From: Bolinopsis microptera
Taxonomy: Eukaryota; Ctenophora; Tentaculata; Lobata; Bolinopsidae
Reading direction: 5' to 3'
Assembly: GCF_026151205.1 (NCBI RefSeq)
Contig: NC_087076.1
Span: 12,004,902 to 12,068,901, forward strand
Length of the DNA: 64,000 nucleotides
In this document: in pieces, positions 11,501 to 22,900 of the stretch
Position numbering within the stretch: position 1 is the stretch's first letter
Layout: every line of letters begins with the position of its first letter
The notes under the pieces: model-generated
Database searches by the model: none
Seen by the model: the letters and a program-made list of their open reading frames with translations, nothing else
Told to the model about the DNA's origin: nothing
Made by a program: the position numbers and the translations under genes

Positions 11501-14500
11501 CAGGAAGTAATTGGCACAGCAATCGCTTATCTGCTCCTATCAAACGGAAGGTATAATTATGATAATTAATCGATAAAGTTTAATTAATGGTTTTACAAGC
11601 TTCGATAACATTCGAATATTCGAAGGGAAAGCTGAGATCTTTTTATCTGTAAACAGGTTTCTAATTGAAGGTCCATTTCAGGATCCCGTTATACGCTGGA
11701 ACATTGATAACAGTGTGCGACACTTTTATATTTCTTCTTCTTGACAAATATGGTCTAAGAAAATTAGAAGCTTTCTTTGGCTTTCTCATCGCAGTCATGG
11801 CAATGACATTCGGCACAGAGGTGAATACTTATTGCTCAGTTTCAACATAAACCTGTCAATAGATTGAAAAGACAGAATGAAACCTGTTAAAATCTATATA
11901 TTTAATAGAAAAATTTCCCTCAGTTTGCGATAGCATCACCCGACCCAGCTAAGCTAGCAGCTGGTCTCTTCGTACCCTGGTGTAAAGGCTGCGGTGTCTA
12001 CGTCATCAAGCAAGCAGTGGGAATAGTTGGAGCAGTTATTATGCCTCACAACCTCTACCTCCACTCCGCTCTCGTTCGGTCACGTGAGATAGATAGACGG
12101 AGGGTGGACAAGATACGAGAAGCTAACATGTACTACTTCATCGAGGCAGCAATAGCGCTCAGCGCCAGTTTCATGGTCAACATGTTTGTTGTGTCAGTGT
12201 TTGCGCAGGGCTACTTTCCGGGCAACAAGTCGACTGCAGAGTGCAAAGCGCAGGCGTGGGCCCAACTGAATGACACTGATAACCAGTCAATTAACTTGCA
12301 ATCAGCTGGAGTATTCCTGGAGAACTGTTACGGTAAAGTGGCAGCTGTTATTTGGGGTCTTGGTTTGTTGGCTGCTGGCCAGAGTTCCACTATGACCGGA
12401 ACTTACTCTGGACAATTTGTTATGGAGGTCAGTGGAGTTTTAAATATAAAGTAAAGCGTTAATCTAAGATATAACTATGTGATTTGATCGCCACGAAAGC
12501 TTTTCATTTCTGTAAACATTTTCTGTTCTAGCTAAGTTTTTTCTCAGGGATTTCTGTTGCTAAAATGGCCTCGATGGGTCCGAGTTCTAGTGACCAGATT
12601 GATAGCTGTTGGACCGACACTCTCCCTAGCAATAATCAGTGGAGCTAATTTCAGTGGTTGGAATGAGATGTTGAATGTCCTTCAGAGTTTGCAGTTACCT
12701 TTTGCTTTAATTCCAATTCTTACTTTTACTGGCAGTTACAAGATTATGGGGGAGTTTGCTATGAGCAAGTGAGTACGGGCAATTTGTTTAAATTAAACTG
12801 GATGCTGATTTTATTTCGACACGCTACATGTCACTCAATTTTATAATATCAATATTTCACAACTTTGTATGTTCATCGTTTCATATTAATAGCCCAATCT
12901 GATGTTTATCGCTTCGTGATATCCCAAATTGAAATTTAAAGCACTAAGTATAATTACTGTAGCCAAAATATCACTTCTATAATTCTACAAGTCTAGACTA
13001 GATAGAAATATCGCAGGATATCCTGTACTCTGATGTGGCTGCTAGCAGCAGGGGTAATGTGCATCAACAGCTACTTTGTCTTCACCTACCTTCAGCTCCT
13101 ACCTGACTCTATGCCCGTGTACGTGCTAGTGACCTTGTTCCTGATCATATACATGAGTCTGGTGGTATACCTCGGCTACATCGCCGTCACATACAACACA
13201 CAACATACTGGTTACATGGTTAGTAGTCACATACAACACACAACATACTGGTTACATGGTTAGTGGTGGGGATGGGTTACATGGTTAGTGGTCACATACA
13301 ACACACAACATACTGGTTACATGGTTAGTGGTGGGGGCAGTCACATACAACACACAACATACTGGTTACATGGTTAGTGGTGGGGGTCACATACAACACA
13401 CAACATACTGGTTACATGGTTAGTGGTGGGGGTCGTCACATACAACACACAACATACTGGTTACATGGTTAGTGGTGGTGGTCGTCACATACAACACACA
13501 GCATACTGGTTACATGGTTAGTGGTGGGGGCCGTCACATACAACACACAACATACGGGTTACATGGTTAGTGGTGGGGGTCACATACAACACACAGCATA
13601 CTGGTTACATGGTTAGTGGTGGGGGCCGTCACATACAACACACAACATACTGGTTACATGGTTAGTGGTGGGGGCCGTCACATACAACACACAACATACT
13701 GGTTACATGGTTAGTGGTGGGGGCCGTCACATACAACACACAACATACGGGTTACATGGTTAGTGGTGGGGGTCACATACAACACACAGCATACTGGTTA
13801 CATGGTTAGTGGTGGTCACATACAACACACAACATACTGGTTACATGGTTAGTGGTGGGGGTCACATACAACACACAACATACTGGTTACATGGTTAGTG
13901 GTGGGGGCCGTCACATACAACACACAACATACTGGTTACATGGTTAGTGGTCACATACAACACACAACATACTGGTTACATGGTTAGTGGTGGGGGTCAC
14001 ATACAACACACAACATACTGGTTACATGGTTAGTGGTGGGGGCCGTCACATACAACACACAACATACTGGTTACATGGTTAGTGGTGGGGGTCGTCACAT
14101 ACAACACACAACATACTGGTTACATGGTTAGTGGTGGTGGTCGTCACATACAACACACAACATACTGGTTACATGGTTAGTGGTGGGGGTCACATACAAC
14201 ACACAACATACTGGTTACATGGTTAGTGGTGGGGGTCGTCACATACAACACACAACATACTGGTTACATGGTTAGTGGTGGGGGTCACATACAACACACA
14301 ACATACTGGTTACATGGTTAGTGGTGGGGTCGTCACATACAACACACAACATACTGGTTACATGGTTAGTGGTGGGGGCCGTCACATACAACACACAACA
14401 TACTGGTTACATGGTTAGTGGTGGGGGTCACATACAACACACAACATACTGGTTACATGGTTAGTGGTCACATACAACACACAACATACGGGTTACATGG

Positions 14501-15379
14501 TTAGTGGTGGGGGTCGTCACATACAACACACAACATACTGGTTACATGGTTAGTGGTGGGGGTCACATACAACACACAACATACTGGTTACATGGTTAGT
14601 GGTGGGGGTCGTCACATACAACACACAACATACTGGTTACATGGTTAGTGGTGGGGGTCACATACAACACACAACATACTGGTTACATGGTTAGTGGTGG
14701 GGTCGGGGGATACAACACACAACATACGGGTTACATGGTTAGTGGTGGGGGCCGTCACATACAACACACAACATACTGGTTACATGGTTAGTGGTCACAT
14801 ACAACACACAACATACTGGTTACATGGTTAGTGGTGGGGGTCGTCACATACAACACACAACATACTGGTTACATGGTTAGTGGTGGGGGTCGTCACATAC
14901 AACACACAACATACTGGTTACATGGTTAGTGGTGGGGTCGGGGGATACAACACACAACATACGGGTTACATGGTTAGTGGTGGGGGCCGTCACATACAAC
15001 ACACAACATACTGGTTACATGGTTAGTGGTCACATACAACACACAACATACTGGTTACATGGTTAGTGGTGGGGGTCGTCACATACAACACACAACATAC
15101 TGGTTACTGGTTAGTGGTGGGGGCCGTCACATACAACACACAACATACTGGTTACATGGTTAGTGGTGGGGGTCGGGGGATGGGTGTGGGCCGTGGGTGG
15201 TGTGGGGGTGTTTTATGTGATCTCCGGGTTTGATTTGCGGGTACTGGGAGGTGATGTAATGGGTTTTTATAATTTAATAATATTTATAACTTTCCCAACT
15301 AACGTTATTGTCATTCCAGAGACCTGGTCAAGTTATAGAGCTACAAAACTTAACAAACGTTGAGCCGAGGTCAACCTGA
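8528..15379 (+). CDS. NRAMP-family divalent metal transporter (SLC11-like), 11 exons
   Basis: Proton-coupled Mn2+/Fe2+ transporter of the plasma or endolysosomal membrane. Exons: 8528-8594, 9667-9752, 10551-10679, 10884-10931, 11052-11082, 11403-11550, 11682-11820, 11924-12427, 12548-12768, 13017-13218, 15320-15379. All have GT-AG borders and consistent phases, giving about 544 aa (usual 500-570). The acidic N-terminus ([11 protein letters not shown]) precedes TM1 with the metal-binding DPGN at residues 77-80. TM6 carries MPHN at 256-259. The conserved transport signature [14 protein letters not shown] follows before exon 9. These residues identify the family with confidence. The last exon is least certain: phase 0 gives [23 protein letters not shown]. 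Intron 1 holds a TIR element, intron 2 a 10-bp array touching the exon 3 acceptor, and intron 10 a 2-kb array seeded on the exon 10 donor. Confidence 0.92.
8751..9504. mobile_element. 754-bp TIR element with TA target duplication
   Basis: Left end CCTTACTCGGGATTATTATG and the inverted complement of the right end (CCTTACTCGGGATTATTACG) match over about 20 bp. The element is flanked by TA on both sides, as for Tc1/mariner-type insertions. A roughly 50-bp block (catatttttcccgaaccata.. through taataaacccg) occurs near both ends in direct orientation. No transposase is recognisable, so this is a MITE or deletion derivative. It lies in intron 1 of the NRAMP gene. Confidence 0.75.
10246..10540 (+). 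repeat. 10-bp minisatellite (caatacacta)n at an acceptor
   Basis: About 29 copies of caatacacta, the right-hand ones near perfect, ending 10 bp before NRAMP exon 3. A sequence resembling the acceptor region (cactaatatttact) occurs inside the array at about 10327, and the real acceptor is cactaatatttacag at its end. Confidence 0.9.
13187..15178 (+). repeat. 44-49-bp minisatellite carrying the NRAMP exon 10 donor
   Basis: Over 40 copies of a unit consisting of cacatacaacacacaacata, then ctggttacatggttagtggt and a variable G-rich linker (with or without ccgt). The first unit overlaps the last ~32 coding bases of NRAMP exon 10; each unit therefore repeats the exon end ..GGTTACATG followed by the donor GTTAGT. 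Units differ mainly in linker length and in occasional cggg or cagc changes. Confidence 0.92.
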
Positions 15380-16169
15380 GATTCTATTGAACAAACCTCC
15401 TCACTTATTATAGGAACACTTCATTTTAAGTTTGATTTCTTAATATCATAATAAGATTATAGGTTGTCAGATTAGCCATGAATTTTGCGTCAATTTAATT
15501 GAGTCGAACTGTTGCTAGCTGAATTGATTTTTCACTCTAAACCAAGATTTAGAGTGAAACATCTGTCCACTCTCGGACAGACTGAAATCTCATTTCAGTT
15601 TCGAATTTGTTGCTATTGATAGTCCTATTTTTAAAATTTCAGTTTAAATCAAGGGTTTCTTTTATGATTTAATTTGTCAAATTTAACTCTATCGAACGAA
15701 ATATAATCTGCCGTTATTTTGTCTACTCTGCAATGTATATGTAACAAACCCTGTGAATTATTGTATAGGTATTGTTAGTTATTAATTTGATGGGTTTTAA
15801 ACTTATTTTCTGCAGGTTTTTTAATTTTTGTAAATACATAAATCTAGCCACTCTATAGATATGAACTGTCTTGAAAATATTTGTAAGACTATCACATGCT
15901 TGACTTTCAATACTATACTGCGTGTTTCCCTAATAACTAGCATCCCTATGCATGTTCGCGAATGTGTCTTCTAGGTTGATGATTCGTCCTGAGATGAGTG
16001 CTGTACATTAAAGCCTGGAAGTTTACAATACAACATCAGTTCTACCAGATTTAAACCGTCCTGGTTTGCCGGGTCTGTTTAGGGCTTGACATTTTCACTG
16101 AACTAATGGGGAGGTGTACAAATCTATTCTCACTGATGATTGTCATAGCGACCAATGAAATATGCAAAC
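15380..16169. other. Intergenic, no gene seen
   Basis: A+T-rich spacer between the NRAMP stop codon and the E-box cluster upstream of the KxDL-fusion gene. No ORF with exon-like composition and no repeat of note. Confidence 0.6.
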
Positions 16170-16215
16170 ATACGTCACGTGTGGACACATATATTTGTCA
16201 CGTGTGACACACGTG
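16170..16215. promoter_or_regulatory. CACGTG E-box cluster upstream of the KxDL-fusion gene
   Basis: Three CACGTG cores within 45 bp (gtcacgtgtgg, gtcacgtgtgac, acacgtgtg), with CCAAT about 20 bp upstream at 16152. Two cores match eight of ten positions of the vertebrate CLEAR consensus GTCACGTGAC bound by TFEB/MITF-type bHLH-Zip factors. It lies about 720 bp 5' of the first ATG of the gene at 16931. Promoter function is inference; many minisatellites here also contain CACGTG. Confidence 0.35.
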
Positions 16216-16930
16216 TGTTTTGCCGTATAGCAAGTCTTATTCATCCTATTATAAGGGGACAATTATATACATGTGTACACTGAACAATGTACATTATAGT
16301 TAAGCTCCTTGTAACTAAATCATCCCTTGAATACACATTCGTCTCATACGTAGTGAAAATGTAGTTAGCGAAGGTATCTTGATATTTAATTTAAATTTGA
16401 GACCAAGCAAGGTTTTCACGCGGTTTTTGTTTATGATGTAAATGGTTCGACGGTTCGCGAATCGTTGTTTTACACTATTCGGTTAAGGATTTCTGCATGC
16501 TATTTTGACAGTTTATTCATGTGTCTGGTTTATTTCAGTGATAGATAAGGATAATGATTTTCCAACTATTTTAATGAATTAAAGTTAAAGAGTTCTTTTA
16601 CAGTTTCGTAATTGAAAAGTCGCTTTTCCCCAAGTATACTATTTTAGATGTACACAGTTTATTTAACCCTTTGTGCCCCCCTCCCGTGCTATTTGACAGC
16701 TGAGAATAAAATGTTATTTTTATTAAAATGATCCCTGTCCCTCGTTCTTTGGTAGCTTCAATGATCTCTATTAAACACACAGATAATTCGTAACATCAAT
16801 CACACAATTCCACGATTGGCTCTTGGTTTCAAATAGTAATAGTAAAGGTGCACTATTATTATAATTAAACTGCACACAAGATCCAATACAATGGTCAATT
16901 AAATCCCATTTTATACATTAGCAGGATGAA

Positions 16931-19900
16931 ATGGATGGCTCGGAATGCGCAGAACAGCAACCGATAACGTACCCAAGACAACCTCCTCAAGAAAACCAAA
17001 CTGCAATCTCCTCCTCAAATTGTGGTGAATCCTCACTCACCAGTCCTATTGAATCATCACCCACCAGTCCTATTGAATCCTCACCTACCAGTCCTATTGA
17101 ATCCTCACCTACCAGTCCTGGTGACATCTCAGTTCCAGATCAAACCTTTCATTCTGTCCGGAACGCTTCATTCACCACCTGTAAAGGTGGTACAGACAGC
17201 TTCTACTCTTGTGTTGACACCTCCGTGGAAGGTGACCAGAGTGACCTAGAGAGGACTGTTGTGGCGTCCACTCCCAGCAAGATCCACCACAATCCCAAAG
17301 ATGCGATCTTCAGGAGTATGGAAAGTATTGAGGGAGTAGGTTTTGGTGAGGGTTCAGTAAGTGTGGTTGTGTCTGATGCTGAGTTGTCGAAAACCTCTTC
17401 CCGAGGATCGGTACCAGATCTGAACGTTGCGAATTCCAATCCAAGAATTTTCAAAACTCAAAGTTCTGTCGAGTTATTAGAAGACAGTGGCGAAGAAAAT
17501 GTGATTGATGAGGATCCCTCTTCTAACTTAACAGAAAGGGCGGATAGTATAGACATCCTTCCTGCTTCATCTTCTATCAACGTTATCGGATCATCCGAGC
17601 ACATCACTGATCATGTCGACCACGTAAGAGCACGAAACTCCCTCAGTAACGACACTACGGTCTCCATCAGGTCTTCCGTCTCTTCTATCGCCATCCTCGG
17701 TACATCTTCTCAGAGTCCGGACTTTACCCTACCATACTCCCTTCAAGAGGGTCCTGGTTCTGCAGAAGATGAAGCGTTTGATGAAATGCCAGACAGCTCT
17801 ACAGTAGCAGAGGAGGAGGAGGGTGGTGTTGGAATACTGGAGACGTCTTTGGAGCTGATGACCACCTCTGTGGAGACCGTCCAAACTGAAGTTTCTCAAG
17901 AAGCCATGTCTGTGGATACTGTCATCAGTCCTTCTGTGTCTTTTGATCAGAAAAATAACTGGAAATCAGAACCATATTCAAATACAACGCCCGGTTTAGA
18001 TGAAGGGTCCTTTCAAGATGATGAGGCGTCAAAAGAACAAAGTTCTAACATTGATTATTCAGACGAATCTAAACTACCCCCCTCGCCTAATTTGTTGGAT
18101 GAAGTTTCCTCCCCTACTTCAAAAATCCAAAATACACTGGATCAGTTGTCTACTAACTCCTTAGGGACTACGAATCTGGAATCACCTTTAACTGAAATGG
18201 TTGACGAAGCAATACTTCCTCCTAATAGTGAAACTGAAAACCATTTATTCGATACTGTTACACCTGTTGACGGTTCTGGAACCGAATCACTGATATCTGA
18301 AACAGAGGATGGTGCTACTTCTAACTCAACCGAAGAATCTGGAAATCTTGAGGTGCAATCAACGAGCTCCCTACAACTTTCTACAGAAACAGTGATATAC
18401 ACTCCAATACCTGAGCAATACGATGTAACTGTCTCTCAACTTCCAGGTAACTATGAAGGTTGCCCTTCTGATGCCCAACAAGCATCTTCAAACCAGATAA
18501 ACATTTCAACCTCAGAGCTAAAGCTGTCAGATAAAACTAAAGTTTCTGAAGAACCCGCTGAGAAAATAGTTGTTACTCCTTCACAATCCTCGGAACAAGC
18601 TACTAGAGTTGAGCAATTAACCGAAAGTTCAGTTATGTTAGAACAAACTCAGATTTCGAACTCAGACCTTCATGACATACTCCAAATTCTTCCCTCTAGG
18701 GCAGGTTTTGTTGTTTCAGAAATTTCAGGGCAAGCTGATGCAGCTGATTTAGAAAGAAAGGCGCCAAAGGATACTCACGAATCTGAAATTAGCGAGAAAC
18801 TGAAAGCTCCTGTTTCAGAAATACCCATTCAAGCAGTTGTTGCTTCTTCAGAAATTCAACAAGATACACTGGCTTCTGAAATTCAAGAGCAACTAGATTT
18901 TGATTCTCAGACTGAAGTAATTTCAAACCAAGAAGATACACTGGCCTCTGAAATGACGGTGCAACTAGATGTTGATTTTCAGACTGAAGTAATTTCAAAC
19001 CAAGAAGATACACTGGCCTCTGAAATGACGGAGCGACTAGATGTTGATTCTCAGACTGAAGTAATTTTAAACCAAGAAGATACACTGGCCTATGAAATGA
19101 CGGAGCAACTAGATGTTGATTCTCAGACTGTTAAAGTAATTTTAAACCAAGAAGATACACTGGCTTCTGAAATGACGGTGCAACTAGATGTTGATTCTCA
19201 GACTGAAGTAATTTCAAACCAAGAAGATACACTGGCCTCTGAAATGACGGAGCGACTAGATGTTGATTCTCAGACTGAAGTAATTTTAAACCAAGAAGAT
19301 ACACTGGCTTCTGAAATGACGGTGCGACTAGATGTTGATTCTCAGACTGAAGTAATTTTAAACCAAGAAGATACACTGGCTTCTGAAATGACGGTGCAAC
19401 TAGATGTTGATTCTCAGACGGAAGTAATTTCAAACCAAGAAGATACACTGGCTTCTGAAATGACGGAGCGACTAGATGTTGATTATCAGACTGAAGTAAT
19501 TTTAAACCAAGAAGATACACTGGCTTCTGAAATGACGGAGCGACTAGATGTTGATTCTCAGACTGAAGTAATTTCAAACCAAGTAGATGCACTGGCTTCT
19601 GAAATGACGGAGCGACTAGATGTTGATTCTCAGACTGAAGTAATTTCAAACCAAGTAGATGCACTGACCTCTGAAATGACGGAGCGACTAGATGTTGATT
19701 CTCAGACTGAAGTAATTTCAAACCAAGAAGATACACTGGCTTCTGAAATGACGGTGCAACTAGATGTTGATTCTCAGACTGAAGTAATTTCAAACCAAGA
19801 AGATACACTGGCCTCTGAAATGACGGAGCGACTAGATGTTGATTCTCAGACTGAAGTAATTTCAAACCAAGAAGATACACTGGCCTCTGAAATGACGGAG

Positions 19901-22900
19901 CGACTAGATGTTGATTCTCAGACTGAAGTAATTTCAAACCAAGAAGATACACTGGCTTCTGAAATGACGGAGCGACTAGATGTTGATTCTCAGACTGAAG
20001 TAATTTCAAACCAAGAAGATGCACTGGCTTCTGAAATGACGGATCAGGTGAACCCCGATATTCCAGTATCAGAAATCCAGCAATCAGATATCCCAGCTTC
20101 AGAAACACAAATACAGAACCAAGCAGATATAACTTCTGCAGAAATTCCGAATCAAGTAGAAACTGCTTCTTCGGAAATTATGGAGCAACAAGCTCTTCCA
20201 TCTTCAAAAATTCAGGACTATTCAAATGCAGCTTCTTTAGATGTACAGGAGCAACCAGATTCAGAATCAACGATCCCGGAGGAAGAAACCTCACCGGAAA
20301 CCTCTAAGCAGCCTCAAGTTTCCCGCTGCATGTACCCTAATGTGGTGATAAAACCGAGCCTCCAGATAGCCGAGGGAGACATTGAAGCTCTTAAAATGAT
20401 GGACCCAGTGGAGTACTCCTCGTCAGTGGAGTCTACTCCCTCTTCTGAGTTACCTCCTAGTATCTCTAGTCGGGAGCACACGGTAGCTATAATCATTGAG
20501 TTTCCTTCATTTAGTTTAATCGCTTGTTACTAGTTGCTAGCACAAATATTTGAAATATTTGTAGAATTAGTTTAATCATGAGCAATGTACAGTTAAACCC
20601 CGATTCACCGCGGTTGTATAATGTATAATGTATATGTCATATGTAAATTGTAAACTGTAAAAAAACCCCATTTCTTTGCAGACGAGTGAAACGTACGGAG
20701 ACTTGAGTTTTGAGTCGGAGTTAACGGTCCACACTGACGATACCACGGTACCTCTTCAAGGAGGTCGCTCCTCCAGGTAGTACATCTGTTAATCAGCTAA
20801 AATATTCATGTTTCCTATTCACTGCTTAATAACCAGTGGCTATACCATCTCAACTCCCATATTTGATGTGAGAAAAGTTAATTATACCGCTGATAATTTA
20901 TATGATATATTTGAGATGGTTTCATTACACAATTACGATAACAACAAATCCCAAATTACCAGTTTAATTAGTGGACTGAGCGTACCAGACTCGATACACA
21001 TTTCCGAGGATCATCCAGCCTCTGACCTGCTTATCTCCCGGCTGGCGTCCGTCCTACCAAAGGATGACGTCATCTATATTACCACTAAACAGAAATACAT
21101 GTAAGCTCTTGCTTTGATCTTGTTGTTGATTTAACTATTCAAGAACCATCTTGGGTAGTCTTAAAGTTTATAACAAATAATGAAATATTTGACGATGTAT
21201 TTAATATTATCATCACAATTCACCTTTCATTCTGGTAATCTTTCATTCTGGTAATCTTCACAAGAAAAGGATAATGGAGGAAACCATCCTTATATAATAT
21301 ATTACAAATTGAATTACGTAGGAGAACTACCGTATTTTGAGTCTTGTCTGGTCAGGAACCAACGCGAACGATCGAAGTTCGGGGTAAAACTAATTAAATT
21401 GTGAGATAACAGTATTTATCATCCCTCTCGATGCTCCACGTAGGAATTAACCTGAATCAACTGTTATTTTCGATTTTGGTTCAGTTGCTTTAATGTGTTT
21501 GTGAGTGCTATTTCAATTAAATATGATCCGCCAGTTTCTCTCACTAACATATCTCTTATGTATGCTGACAGCCCATGATCTCCAAGCCTCTGGGGAGACC
21601 AATAAGCCACCAGGATCTCTAGATTTAGCAACCCTCCAACTACAGATCAGAGAAGAAGCCGTGTCCCTCAGAGAGGAGATGCACAACATGCTAGGGGGTG
21701 GTCACAACACTCTCTCTTGGGTTGTAAGGGACTTGGTGCAGGATGTAAGGGGTTACAAGGACCTCGTCTCGGAGCAGGGTAAAACGGTGGAGGACTTGAT
21801 GACTAAACACGCTGAAGAGATGTCGAGGAAGTGAAGATGGACCTGAAAAAGGCACTGGATCAGTTGGATGGACTGAAGAGCAGGATGGATGTAATGAGAT
21901 CTGAAGTGCGACTTATATCCCAGCACAAACTTACGTGGCAGAACAGTACGCAAAGTGACAGATATCACTCGGACTTCCTGGTGGATGGTGTTTACAGAAT
22001 GACTGATGATGAAAGTGGCATAAATCCTGTCCAACACACTGCTGATAACCAAGTGGGTCCAAACATGATGGTGATGATAGACCTAGGAGCTCGGTTCAAG
22101 ATCCATACAGTAAAACTTTGGAAAAGAACCTCATCGTGCTGTGATGGTCGCAATCCTGGACTCTTGATATACGCTGATGATACATTAGTTGGTGTAACGA
22201 AGGGGGTGAAGTATCTGTACAATATCCCAGTGAGCGGTGATGTTTATGCCTCGAAAATTTATGTCAAACAGCCGGCGACAATGACCGTCAATTTTCTGGA
22301 GATACAAGTCTTCGGAACAGGACCTTTCGGTGAAGACGAGATATAATTGATACCTCGGTTAAACACCAATTTAGTAATATTCTGAGGGACATTGAAAAAT
22401 AAAAAGTATACCTGTTGTTAATTTAGTAATTTTTGAGGGACACAAAAATAAATAGTAAACAGTGTTAATTTAGTAGTATTCTTGTATTTTATTGCTGGAG
22501 TCTGTCTTAAAATCATTTTCTGTAACTGTTAACACACGTAGTTGATAATGTTCACCATATTGGGCTGCCCAATGCCCATATCAATCGCAGAAAGGGCGCT
22601 TTTATAATTTATATTAAACCATGGCATCAACGATCGTAAAAATAGCCCAGGTTGCTTAAACAGGTGGTTGGAGTTGTTTTTCGTTTCTGCGGGGCTTTTC
22701 GACCATCTGTTTTATATTTCCTGTTAGAGCTATTGTTAGCAGTCTTCTTCATGGCAGTGTTAAATCAATTTGCCACGAAAACAGAATTGATTTAACATCA
22801 ATTATCTTCTGTTGTAAGAGCGATTTTTTAAACGTTTCTTAAAGATAGCTTAACAAGACAATCAGATCAGCAAAATGTCTGACAAACTTTCCAAAAAAGA

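Noticed and set aside
15163..15363. Alternative NRAMP end reading [14 protein letters not shown]
   Set aside because: That frame does not match the phase 0 left by exon 10; the phase 0 frame also runs to a stop at 15377-15379.
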